From Merluccius polli (lineage: Eukaryota > Chordata > Actinopteri > Gadiformes > Merlucciidae), in assembly GCA_030340625.1 (NCBI GenBank), contig JAOPHQ010002280.1:462410-526409 (forward strand): a stretch of DNA of 64,000 nt. The letters run 5' to 3'. The first letter of the stretch is position 1. Every line of letters starts with the position of its first letter. Positions 10,427 through 21,115 of the stretch are shown one piece after another. The position numbers and the translations under genes were made by a program. The notes under the pieces were generated by a model that was not told where the DNA came from, did no database searches, and saw only the letters and a list, made by a program, of their open reading frames with translations.

Positions 10427-13400
10427 GTGTTGACACTGATGATGAGGCACCACCCCCCCCAAGGAAAACGGCACGACCATCTGTAGCTGTAGGGCCAGGT
10501 AGGAGGAGCTAAAAAAATGTGTTGTATGTGTTTACTGATTAATGCCTGTCAAACTGAAATTTGATGGTACTTTGAAGGCCATTTGAAACAACACTATGTT
10601 TAACACAAATGTTAGAAATGCCATTTGGCTCTCTTATTCAGTTTTGAAGTTTGTTTTTTTTCCCCAGAGAGTGAAAGTGAGTGGCTATTTGGGCCATTGA
10701 CCACCCAAAGAGGTACTTATCAATAATTGTTTCTCATTCATAGTTTTCCCCATCTGCCCCATTGATCATTGCTACCAACTACACGTTTGTTGACACATTT
10801 CCTGTGCATCGCCCGGATTGTTGGTCTGAATGGTTGAAGGACTATCCAATTGCATACAAAGCCATTCCTCTTGTGCAGTAGAGAATACACTCCCCAGTCT
10901 AATGCTCAATCGCAGATTTACCTTTCCACTACCAAAACAATAAAACCCTAAGCCTGTGCCTGTCAGTCTTTGCACTCGAACTCTACTTTTTATTTTCCCA
11001 CAAACACACATACATAAAGCATGATCTCTGTTGTTGGCTTCCCAGGACCAAGCCAAACTTCCTCAATATCAGGCTAACTGATGGGTGAACAAGTAAAACT
11101 TAAAATATCGTAACTTACATTATACACAATTACATGAAATTCATTGTTTTTTCTTTTTTCTAGCTCTATCAACTGGCAGCCAGACACCTGAGCTACTAAA
11201 TATAGGTAAGTGTTGGTGTCATTAGACATCAACATGTATTGATTGAACATGTATTTATATTAATTTGCTTTTCCCAGATTCACCTCAAGCATGACATATC
11301 TTACAAGGTAAATCTTCCAAATGCTTCCTTAAATACACTACTTTGAAAAAATATATATAATCATTGACACTTGAGACTAATCAATGACTTTTGAATATAG
11401 ATACAGTCCAACCAAGCCACCAGCTATTGCATGGTAAGTCGAGGAGACAAACTTTCTAACCATTGTTTTCATCATTATCATACACATTATAATTGAACGC
11501 TGTGAAAGTACACCAAACCCCAGTAAGAAAACATTTCTTATAAGTAACTTACATTGACAGATATGGGAATATCCAAAGTCCTGGAGCTACTATCCAAAGT
11601 GTTGGAAGAAAACAAATCAATTAAAGCGGAAATCACCAACCTGAGGAGTGAAGTGAGGGCGCTTAGTAGAGAGATGGTGAGACCGGTAGCACCAGAAGCT
11701 TCCCCTTCGTCCATCAAGCTGCCTCTGAGCACAATGGAGGAGTTTAAACTGGCAGAGGCTGCTATGCGAGAAACCCCCTGCGAAAAACAAAAAATGGTAG
11801 GTACAAATCTGCACTACCCAAAAACTAGTCAAAGTATGTGTAAATTAATACAACCATACCTCTTCTTTCCAGCCATCCACTACATCACTCAGTATTTGTA
11901 GGAATAATCTTTAAAAACAAAAATAACACATTACTCTTTATGTGACACTGATGAGTTCACCTAACCTAACCTAAATTGGTACATACAGCATCTCACAAAA
12001 CCCTATACCATTTTTCTAAATGTGTTATTGTGTCTTATTGTATCCCATCTCTATGGGATAACTCCATAGACATGAAACTTTGATATAAGTTAAAGAAGTC
12101 AGTGTAGAGTTTGTAGATTATGATAGATTTATTGTCATCTGAATATGACTCAAAACACAGCCATTAACATCTAAACAGCTGGCAACATAGGTGAATACAC
12201 ACAACAATGAACATGTCCTTCTCCCCCCATTGCTCTGTGATGACGTCAATGCGCAGATGGATGCTAGACACCTTGTGTTCCTCAACCATCTTCTTGAGAA
12301 TGCTCCACAGGTGCTCTTTTGAGTACGGCTGGAGCCATACTTGGCCAGTCCATCACTTTTTTACCTACAGCTTCCTCAGCAAGGCAGTTGTCATGTTGGA
12401 GCACCTGTGGGGCATCATCAAGCAGAAGGTTGAGTAGCACATGGTATCTAACATCCATCTGCTCGGTGATGTCATCATGGAGAAATGGGAGAGGATTCCT
12501 GAAGCAACGTGAGCTCTGGTGAATTCTGTGAATAAAAGGGTTAAGACAGTGCCGGATAATAATGGTTGGCATACAAAATATTGACACTATGGGCACAATG
12601 GTCATGTTCATTATTAAGTGTACTCAGTTATGTTGCCAGCTGTTTAGTTGTTAATGGATGTGTTTGAGTCATATTCTGAGGACAATAAATCTATAGTTAT
12701 TAATACGTAAAATGACTAGTGTTAGTTACAATGAAGTTTCATGCCAAGTGTTATCCTATGAAAAGATACAATAAAATATTTGCAAAAATGGGAGGCGTGT
12801 AGGCCTACTCACTTTTGTGAGATATTGTAATTATACATGTTATAATTATCAATGTTATGTTTGTTTGTTTGTTGGTTTATTATGTCTTGTCAGATCACAA
12901 CATTCAGTCTAATTGGTGGGCACACTGCAGAAGAGGCCGTAAGAAGGATGCTGCAGAGTGGCCTAACAAACAACCTGGCGCGTCGCTTCAACTGGGCAGG
13001 GAAAGGCTTCAAGGAAGCCTTTAAAAACACTGTCCTCAGTGAAGTAATGTTCGGTATGTTTGTCAAAACTCAGTCACACCACACAAGCATCAGACACAGA
13101 TACCACCGAGTATTATTATTTTTTTAAACAGCAAATAGATTGTTTAATATGCACTATGGGGTAGGCTTCTGAGCCATGCTCATTTCATGTAAAATCAGAC
13201 AAAATCCATTTATACTATGCAATCAAAGTTTGTGTACAAATGCAGCAATGCTTTTAACTTTTAACGCTGACACTATTCTGCACTGCACTCTTGCACTATC
13301 CGTCAGCACTAGAACACTTTATTCGTTTGACGTTATTTCGCTGCTATCTTGCACCGAAAGCCTACATTCACGCCTAAGAATCTATCAACGCGTGTCTATC

Positions 13401-13676
13401 GAGAGACAGCTAGCTCAAATTGTGGCATCGGCAGCTCGCAGTGGCATTTCCGGTGGCAGGTTGAGATGCCGCGGCATCTTTCGCCGTATATGGCAGCTCG
13501 CAGTGGCATTTCCGGTGGCAGGTTGAGATGCCGCGGCATCTTTCGCCGTTTATGGCATTGGGTTGCCAGCAGTTTACCGTAAGATGCCACACGGCATCTG
13601 CCGCTGTTTGAGTGGGTTGCCAGCGGTTCACCGTAAGATGCCACGGCATCTTATGCCGTTTATGTATGGGTTAGGG

Positions 13677-13765
<89 letters not shown>

Positions 13766-14039
13766 TTAATATGTTTACCGTAAGATGCCACGGCATCTGT
13801 CTCTCGCTGGCATATATATATATATATATATATATATAGTGGGCAGTGAATTTTATTTATTTATTTTATATGTTTACCGTAAGATGCCACGGCATCTGCC
13901 GCTGTTTGAGATGCCGCGGCATCTCAACCTGCCACCGGAAATGCCACTGCGAGCTGCCATAAACGGCGAAAGATGCCGCGGCATCTGCCGCTGTTTGAGT
14001 GGGTTGCCAGCAGTTCACCGTAAGATGCCACGGCATCTT

Positions 14040-14128
<89 letters not shown>

Positions 14129-17100
14129 AAACAAATTAAATTCACTGCCCACTATTAAAAAAATATATATTTTTATTTTATTTTATTTTATAGTGGGCAG
14201 TGAATTTAATTTATTTATTTTATATGTTTACCGTAAGATGCCACGGCATCTGCCGCTGTTTGAGATGCCGCGGCATCTTTCGCCGTATATGGCAGCTCGC
14301 AGTGGCATTTCCGGTGGCAGGTTGAGATGCCGCGGCATCTTTCGCCGTTTATGGCATTGGGTTGCCAGCAGTTCACCGTAAGATGCCACACGGCATCTGC
14401 CGCTGTTTGAGTGGGTTGCCAGCTGTTCACCGTAAGATGCCACCACGGCATCTGCCGCTGTTTGAGTGGGTTGCCAGCGGTTCACCGTAAGATGCCACGG
14501 CATCTGCCGCTGTTTGAGTGGGTTGTTCACCGTAAGATGCCACGGCATCTGCCGCTGTTTGAGTGGGTTGCCAGCGGTTCACCGTAAGATGCCACGGCAT
14601 CTGCCGCTGTTTGAGTGGGTTGTTCACCGTAAGATGCCACGGCATCTGCCGCTGTTTGAGTGGGTTGCCAGCGGTTCACCGTAAGATGCCACGGCATCTT
14701 ATGCCGTTTATGGGGTATAACGGTGGCAATCAAGGGCTGTGTCCGAAATCACCCACTACTCGTATAGGCCTACTAGCAAACCATATACAACCAAACCAGT
14801 AATCTGTCGTATTTATAGTTTATAAATGTTAACACTTGGCAATATTAGACCCTATTTGTGCATTTTTTTTTTCAAGGTTTCTTTGATTATTACAATAGGA
14901 CCTATTTGATTTATATTACAGTCTGTTATGTTGCAGTGCCGAGGAAAGAAATTGTTGGTAGCCTATGTTTTTTTTTAAATTTAAAATGCAATGTAAAATG
15001 ACAAAATACTTTACTCACTCAATTAAAAGGCTGCAGTTTAAGTTGGGCATGATTTATAAAAAGATAAATCAGTTTGTTTTATTTTTCTTGAAGGTTATAT
15101 TCTAGTCTACTCACTATGTTCATTGTTATGCACAAAAATACCAAAGCAAATCTCTTGTAGCCTTTGTGCAAACCTACTTTGCATTAAAGCTGATTCTGAT
15201 TATTCTGTAGTAAGTGAACTTTGTACACATTTTACAAAAGATAGTCCCATTATTAATAATCACAAACTTTTTGTTTTATAAACTTTATTTTACTGTAAAT
15301 TACTAACTTTCCAGCGGGAGGCTACTGCTTTGGTATTTCAACCTGTAAACATTTGGTGAGGTTTGCTGATGTCAGTATGCATCTGCTGTAGCCAGGCCTA
15401 CTTGTGGATAATACTACTGAGTTTGTGAAGTGTTTAAAACATACTACATAAATATCCTCACAGAGAGTACAACACCAGTGAAGAGATTCATCAATCAGCC
15501 AGTGACTTATTTAACAGCACATGGGAATGGAAGCAACAGAATGAGTTTCTGAGCAAGCTGTGGCTTCGTGTTTCGCGTTCTTCTTGATGGATGCAGCTGG
15601 GGATGGGTGGGGGGGCGGGGGGATGGCGCGCGGCGGGGGGGCGCAGGTCGGATTCGCACCCTGGGCCACTGCAGCGGCAAGGACTCAGCCTTGGTACATG
15701 ATTGGCCAGCTAACTGAGCTAACCGGGCGCCTCCCGTCTTTTGCGTTCTATATCCAATAGGTTCCTATATCCAATAGGCTACATCTAAAGTAAAATAATC
15801 TTTTCTTTCACCTGCTTTTCTGTAAGCATTCATATTAAAACGTGTCTATATACTGTATTGTTTATGCTGTCATTGTTTTCACCTGCAGTAACAGTAAAAG
15901 GCACATAAGCACAGACAGAAAACACAGGAGCATAAACATAAACTTCACTTTGCCTTATAATATTAATCATCTGAATACAGTTTGTTAAATTAAATTAAAT
16001 TGAAAAAATATATTATTACAATTACATTATAGTACACAAGACATCTTTGTGTGTGGTTGTGATGGTTGCCAGATTTGTGTTCGTCCTGTAAGAATTGAAA
16101 ACTCAGCCCTGATGGTTAATTACTTGCAATGTTTTATGTTGTTGGCAGACTTGTTTTCTCTTAATGTATCCATTAAAACGTTACCCATTTAAAGTGTGCT
16201 GAGCATTGGCGGTTCTAGAAGGGGGCCAGGGTGGGCCGGTGCCCCTGTGAAATTGCTCTTGGCCCCTGTTACGGCCCCTGCACCGATCAGCCAATGATTT
16301 AAACGATTAATTTCTTACCGCGACATGCGCTCGTTTGAAGAACGATACCCTCGACTAGCCCCTGTCAAATAGAACGGACCCGTCGGTCGTAGGTCCGCGG
16401 TGGGATACGTTTGCGGGGTGGGTTAATATCGCGCGCACCCCCCCCCCCCCCCCCCCGCGCGCGCGAACGTAAACCACCGCGGACCTACGGGGTGGGTTAA
16501 TATTGCGCGCACCCCCCCCCGCGAACGTAACCCCCCGCGGAGCTACGGGGTGGGTTAATATTGCGCGCACCCCCCCCCCCCCCCCGTGTGACGTGTTAAT
16601 GGATAGTGGCATTGTACAATCATAACATTTATTAACATAGTTACCTATAAATAATAACAAATGAACAAAAACAGTGTTTTTTCCCTTTGTTTCCGTGCAA
16701 ATAAGTACATGTAGGCTACATTAGAAAACCTTCAGATTTAATGGAATATCCTTTTACAAAACAACATGAACAACCTCAGGTTTTCTTCAAACAAGCGTTT
16801 GCACAAATACAAAAAACCTTTGTTTCAATGGTGTTTGAAACTGAAAAATATAGTATCGCTCTTTAAAATGTATGGTATTGCATGGACAATAGGAATCCAC
16901 CAAACTAAACAATTTCGTTGTGAATCTGTGAATCTGTTAAACAAATAAACAAATATGCTCCTGCAATGTTATTGTGCTTGTAGGACTAGGTCTAATTGGA
17001 TGTCTGTCACTTTAAATTTCTCAGCATGGACCAATGACTGTATAAGGCATGGACATTCGTGACAGTGAAATTTACGGTCTAACTTTCTCTAACTTTCTTT

Positions 17101-17426
17101 CTATGCAAGATGCTAGTGGAAATCAGTACTACAGATGAATCCATTTTATATGGTTATAAATAAAGTATATGGTTATAAATGTGCCCCCCTTAAAAACACA
17201 CTGGCCCCACCTCGGCCCCCCTGGTGATTTTGGTCTAGAACCGCCACTGGTGCTGAGGCAACAGTTATGATAAGGACACTATATTATCACAAGTGGCATG
17301 AGGTGTTGTATGACTGGTAGAATGAAATTGTCCTACTGTAAAGAAAAAGAAAGAAAAAAAAAATAAATAAAATAAAATAATAATAATAAATAAATAAATA
17401 AAAAAATAAAAATAAAAAAAAATAAA

Positions 17427-17490
<64 letters not shown>

Positions 17491-18987
17491 GTTTGAATTT
17501 AATTGAATTGAACAAGAGAGAAAGGATGATAAATGCAAGGTAAGTAAGTAATACATTAATAATTGTACAAAATGTAGCCTTTCAAACAGTTCACATATCA
17601 GATAATTATAACTACCTTTTTATAAATGTTGAGGGTTAGAAGTCAATAATTTTTGATAGGTCATCTGTTACAACATCTTGTTTAATTTACAAACAGAAAG
17701 GGACAGCTGCCACAGGGGGTCAGTGGCAATTGCCACAAACAGTGACAGGTGCTTGGCCAAGTGTAGGCCTATAGCCTAAATATTGTTCCCCTAATGTAAT
17801 CATGCTTTAAACTGCAGCCTTTTAATTGAGTGAGTAAAGTATTTTGTCATTTTACATTGCATTTTAAATTTAAAAAAAACATAGGCTACCACCAATTTCG
17901 TTCCTCGGCACTGCAACATAACAGACTGTAATATAAATCAAATATTGTAGGCTAATAATCAAAGAAACCTCGAAAAAAAAAATGCACAAATAGGGTCATG
18001 AAAATGCTACCAAGTCTAATATTGCCAAGTGTTAACATTTATAAACTATAAATACGACAGATTACTGGTTTGGTTGTATATGGTTTGCTAGTAGGCCTAT
18101 ACGAGTAGTGGGTGATTTCGGACACAGCCCTTGATTGCCACCGTTATACCCCATAAACGGCATAAGATGCCGTGGCATCTTACGGTGAACTGCTGGCAAC
18201 CCACTCAAACAGCGGCAGATGCCGTGGCATCTTACGGTGAACAACCCACTCAAACAGCGGCAGATGCCGTGGCATCTTACGGTGAACCGCTGGCAACCCA
18301 CTCAAACAGCGGCAGATGCCGTGGTGGCATCTTACGGTGAACCGCTGGCAACCCACTCAAACAGCGGCAGATGCCGTGGCATCTTACGGTGAACAACCCA
18401 CTCAAACAGCGGCAGATGCCGTGGCATCTTACGGTGAACCGCTGGCAACCCACTCAAACAGCGGCAGATGCCGTGGTGGCATCTTACGGTGGACAGCTGG
18501 CAACCCACTCAAACAGCGGCAGATGCCGTGGCATCTTACGGTGAACAGCTGGCAACCCACTCAAACAGCAGCAGATGCCGTGGCATCTTACGGTGAACCG
18601 CTGGCAACCCACTCAAACAGCGGCAGATGCCGTGGCATCTTACGGTGAACAACCCACTCAAACAGCGGCAGATGCCGTGGCATCTTACGGTGAACCGCTG
18701 GCAACCCACTCAAACAGCGGCAGATGCCGTGGTGGCATCTTACGGTGGACAGCTGGCAACCCACTCAAACAGCGGCAGATGCCGTGGCATCTTACGGTGG
18801 ACAGCTGGCAACCCAATGCCATATAAACGGCGAAAGATGCCGCGGCATCTCAACCTGCCACCGGAAATGCCACTGCGAGCTGCCGATGCCACAATTTGAG
18901 CTAGCCCCTGCTGTGTCTATCTGTCGGGTAATCTCAGCATGCATGCATGTAGCGAAAATCATGCATGTTTTAGCATGCATGATGCTA

Positions 18988-19028
<41 letters not shown>

Positions 19029-19402
19029 GCGCACAACCAATCAAGTCTCACTATGTTTATTGGCATGGTATGCCTCTTTAAAACTATTGGTCATGCATTG
19101 CATTCACCCTAATCTCATGCGCGTAACAATTGTGTCCATTTTAGTAGCCTAAGTATTTATTTTAAAATTAAATGATTGACATGTAAATGCATTGGTTAAG
19201 TATGTTACAACAGCTTACCTTCGCCATGTTGGTAATTCTTGACCGGGTTTGTTTGTTTGTTCCTTTCTTTCTTTCAGCTGCACTCCAAAAACAGCTGCCA
19301 GGGACCACTCATATGGTGTATTCAGGGACACTGAAGAAGTGGCTTAAATATGCACCGGAGAGAGAGGGAGGTGGAGGGAGGCGAACAAATGAACGCGATC
19401 AG
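10427..19402 (+). CDS. DUF4806 accessory gene of the CACTA-like element (multi-exon)
   Basis: Exons with canonical splice sites: 10427-10498 (acidic, then Pro/Arg), 10668-10712, 11164-11205, possibly 11278-11307 and about 11401-11431, 11561-11796, 12894-13053 and 19278-19402. The 11561 exon encodes a leucine-rich coiled coil starting MGISKVLELLSKVLEEN. The 12894 exon has the DUF4806 signature: a SLIGG-like turn, AVRRMLQ, then NWAGKGFKEAFKNT. The 19278 exon has TLKKWLKYAPER, which fits the end of that domain. Function is unknown; genes of this type occur beside Tnp2-like transposases in fish repeats, so I infer an accessory role in transposition. The first exon and the stop are not certain; a weak upstream exon may lie near 10235-10310. 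Introns host a mariner relic and a 5.5-kb foldback element. Confidence 0.62.
11984..12829 (-). mobile_element. Tc1/mariner element relic in an intron
   Basis: The termini TACAGCATCTCACAAAA (11984) and, inverted at the right end, TACAATATCTCACAAAA match each other and are flanked by TA. A second inverted pair lies inside, about 12140-12195 against 12605-12670 (AACAGCTGGCAACATA-like), giving long IR/DR-type ends. On the minus strand about 12280-12480 keeps a transposase trace: an LQHDN word and KKVMDWPSM, which is the usual WPSxSPDLNPIE region, then out of frame. It is dead and sits in the intron between the 11561 and 12894 exons of the DUF4806 gene. Confidence 0.82.
13677..13763. repeat. (TA)n microsatellite
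   Basis: About 43 TA units in the left arm of the foldback element. Smaller TA runs follow at 13811-13838 and 14045-14124. Confidence 0.95.
14225..14715. repeat. 52-bp satellite array, left arm
   Basis: Tandem copies of a unit that includes GTTCACCGTAAGATGCCACG, then a GCATCTGCCGCTGTTTGAG block and TGGGTTGCCAGC. Some copies lack eight bases and are 44 bp long. Each unit has a dyad core built on GATGCC/GGCATC; the variant AGATGCCGCGGCATCT is a perfect palindrome. Short frames across the array (MPRHLPLFEW-type) are artefacts of the repeat. Confidence 0.9.
15642..15731 (-). repeat. tRNA-derived SINE head
   Basis: On the minus strand the segment starts GGCGCCCGGTTAGCTCAGTT, which contains an A-box-like TAGCTCAGTT. 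About 60 bases later comes GGGTGCGAATCC, a B-box-like word. Spacing and order fit an RNA polymerase III internal promoter of tRNA origin. The anticodon arm is not recognisable, so it is a SINE head, not a tRNA gene. It is followed on its own 3' side by a G/C homopolymer-rich stretch. Confidence 0.6.
16204..17249. mobile_element. Non-autonomous hAT element (MITE)
   Basis: The ends are CATTGGCGGTTCTAGA at 16204 and, inverted at the right, CAGTGGCGGTTCTAGA, a typical hAT terminus. GTGCTGAG flanks both sides (16196-16203 and 17250-17257), an 8-bp duplication as hAT makes. The interior is non-coding and includes a C-rich minisatellite at about 16380-16590. Confidence 0.93.
16380..16590. repeat. 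C-rich minisatellite inside the hAT MITE
   Basis: Three units of about 60-80 bp, each with GGGGTGGGTTAATAT, a GCGCGCAC word and a long C run, then GCGAACGTAA and GCGGACCTAC. The poly-C lengths differ, which is where assembly errors are likely. Confidence 0.85.
17341..17487. repeat. A-rich / (TA)n tract
   Basis: AAAT-type repeats followed by about 26 TA units, inside the centre of the foldback element and just right of the hAT MITE. Confidence 0.9.
18160..18860. repeat. 52-bp satellite array, right arm (inverted)
   Basis: The same unit as at 14225-14715 in inverse orientation, about a dozen copies with 52-, 44- and GTG-insertion variants. It runs into the palindromic AGATGCCGCGGCATCT block just before the right terminus. 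Confidence 0.9.
18988..19026. repeat. (CA)n microsatellite
   Basis: CACACA run in the intron between the last two recognised DUF4806 exons, preceded by GCATGCATG words. Confidence 0.9.
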
Positions 19403-19576
19403 GTAGGCCTAATGTGCGCTTGTTCCTCCCGCCTACCTCCGTCAATGGATGGACCTCGTCGACTTTGCACGGGGCGCCCTCGATGCATGCATTCTGGGTC
19501 CGTCCGTTCTTTCGGCTCCGTGGCTGGCGTCAAAAGTTGAGAAATGTTTTTCGGGAAGCGACGGATCCGTCGGCCA

Positions 19577-19895
19577 ATCAGATCGCGGTTATGCTTTATA
19601 CGCTAGCGTGCCGCTACTTGGACTCTGTCTAATGAAATGGTCTTTGTGATACAACCCGCCGTGGAAATGTCAAAGCCGGCCGGCAGCGGGGGGTTTAAGA
19701 ATGGATTTAATAATTAACTCCGTCAGACGATTTCATTGGACAGAGTCCAACTAGCGTCCCAGTAGTGTATTTGCATATCCGCGATCTGATTGGCTAATCA
19801 GATCGTGGTTATGCAAATACACTACTGGTGGTCTCTGTCCAATTAAATCTTCTTTGTGTTACAACCCGCCGTGGATATGTCAAAAAGCCGGCCGG
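19577..19895. repeat. Three-copy rearranged repeat (direct and inverted)
   Basis: A unit of about 100 bp at about 19575-19690 (from AATCAGATCGCGG to AAAGCCGGCCGG) recurs directly at about 19797-19895. A partial copy is inverted between them (about 19725-19795, TTTCATTGGACAGAGTCCAA). Non-coding. The first copy continues into CAGCGGGG and serves as an empty-site reference for the next MITE. Confidence 0.8.
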
Positions 19896-20336
19896 TGTTA
19901 TGCCGAGTTCTGCCTGCCCGCCGAGAACTGCATGCACCTCGCGGAACTGCATGCACCTCGAAAACAATATTTTAATATTTTTTAATGTGGAAAATGAATG
20001 TGGGGTGTCATCCACACTGTCTAGGTCGATCAAATAAAGTAAGCTGGTGCTGAGAAGACCATTTGATTCCTATCATTCTTTGATTTGAAGTCTCACTGTT
20101 AAGGGGTACATTCGGCAGAACTCACATGTATGATATTCACACTGTTAAGCCAAAACAGCCCAAAATATGAGCTGGTCAAACCATGTGATTCAAAGATCTC
20201 CAGCATTAAAGTTACAGGGTGGATGCATTATTCGGCAGTGCTGTATATAAGCTGCCGAGAAGTGCATCCCCCTGTTTTTCCAGGCTAGAGCGAGGTGCAT
20301 GCAGTTCTCGGCGGGCAGGCAGAACTCGGCATAACA
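19896..20336. mobile_element. MITE with CCGG target duplication
   Basis: The ends TGTTATGCCGAGTTCTGCCT (19896) and its inverse (ending 20336) match over about 47 bp. CCGG lies on each side (19892-19895 and 20337-20340). The paralogous stretch at 19671-19690 reads AAAGCCGGCCGGCAGCGG without the insert, which confirms the boundaries and the 4-bp duplication. The interior is non-coding, with inner sub-repeats of the ends. Confidence 0.88.
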
Positions 20337-20340
20337 CCGG

Positions 20341-21111
20341 CAGCGGGAGATTTAAGAATGGAGGAGAAAGTTATCATTGGTGTGGGCGCTGGGCAATCGC
20401 CGAATGGGGCGGGGGGACAACACTATCCTTGCTACTACGGGATCCATTTTGCAATAACAACACCAAGCAGGAAGACGCATTAAAAAGCCGGGTTTCTAAC
20501 GCCTGGTGCATTGACGCCTCGTGCACACAAGTTTGTCGACGGATGACCGAGGGCGTGTCTGAACGACGGACCCACAATGCATTTCGAGAGCGCCATGCAA
20601 GTCGGACGCTCAATAGTGTGAAACAAACATCATTCAGTCGTATTGCTGGACACATTTTGTAGCATATTTTGTTTTTATGTTAATATTTCTGTATTTCTTT
20701 TCAGGTGCCGCAGGATCCTCGACCATGTGGCTTGTGTAAATAATAATTCTATTATGTGTGTCTATGCGTGTAGTTTTGTTGTGTTCATTATTGTCGCCAC
20801 CGTTGTTGTGTGATGTTTGTTTGTTAGTATTTGAGAGGTGCCAATAAAGGTAGTCTGCGTCGAGGGGTGTACGGGGCGCAGAACTACAGTGAAATAAAGC
20901 CTGACTCTGTGCACTTTTTGGCCGCTGCTAGGCCTACAATGTTTGACAATATCCTATTGTCTATTCTGTATTCATGTATTCATTACATTAGAGCCCTGAA
21001 GGAGATTCAGTAGCCTAAAAAGGGCCTTTATTGTCCTAATTTAATTGTAGAGTAATGTCATGATGTTCTGTAAATAAATCAGGGAGTGAAGAACCAACAT
21101 CGACCAACATT
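20341..21111. other. Non-coding interval
   Basis: No recognisable gene. A possible 3' exon of the DUF4806 gene after the AG near 20705 (about 38 bp to a stop) is too short to support. The remainder is AT-rich single-copy-looking sequence. Confidence 0.4.
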
Positions 21112-21115
21112 CGAC

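Larger units (their letters stand above)
13411..18904. mobile_element. 5.5-kb foldback element with satellite-filled arms
   Basis: The left end (CTCAAATTGTGGCATCGGCA at 13414) is repeated inverted at the right end (18881-18900). Further in, a 330-bp unique block (14711-15040) recurs inverted at 17808-18150. Each arm carries an array of a 52-bp unit. TA or CTAG flanks both ends (CTAG at 13410-13413 and 18901-18904), but the terminal symmetry makes the duplication length ambiguous. The left arm is longer because of extra inverted units and TA runs. No transposase is encoded. The 15.04-17.81 kb centre contains a SINE head and a hAT MITE. It lies in the 6.2-kb intron of the DUF4806 gene. Confidence 0.82.

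Noticed and set aside
13563..14684. Overlapping reading frames with MPRHLPLFEW-like repeats on both strands
   Set aside because: They are translations of the 52-bp satellite and TA runs, present in several frames, with no codon bias or domain.
14400..14720. Regularly spaced repeats resembling a CRISPR array (also 18160-18830)
   Set aside because: Units are continuous 52/44-bp satellites with no unique spacers, and the surrounding genes are eukaryotic transposons.
15642..15731. Functional tRNA gene
   Set aside because: A and B box-like words are present, but the anticodon arm and acceptor pairing are not recognisable; a SINE head fits better.
20219..20662. 147-codon frame on the plus strand
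   Set aside because: It runs through the inverted end of the MITE at 19896-20336 into unassigned DNA; no domain, no splice support.
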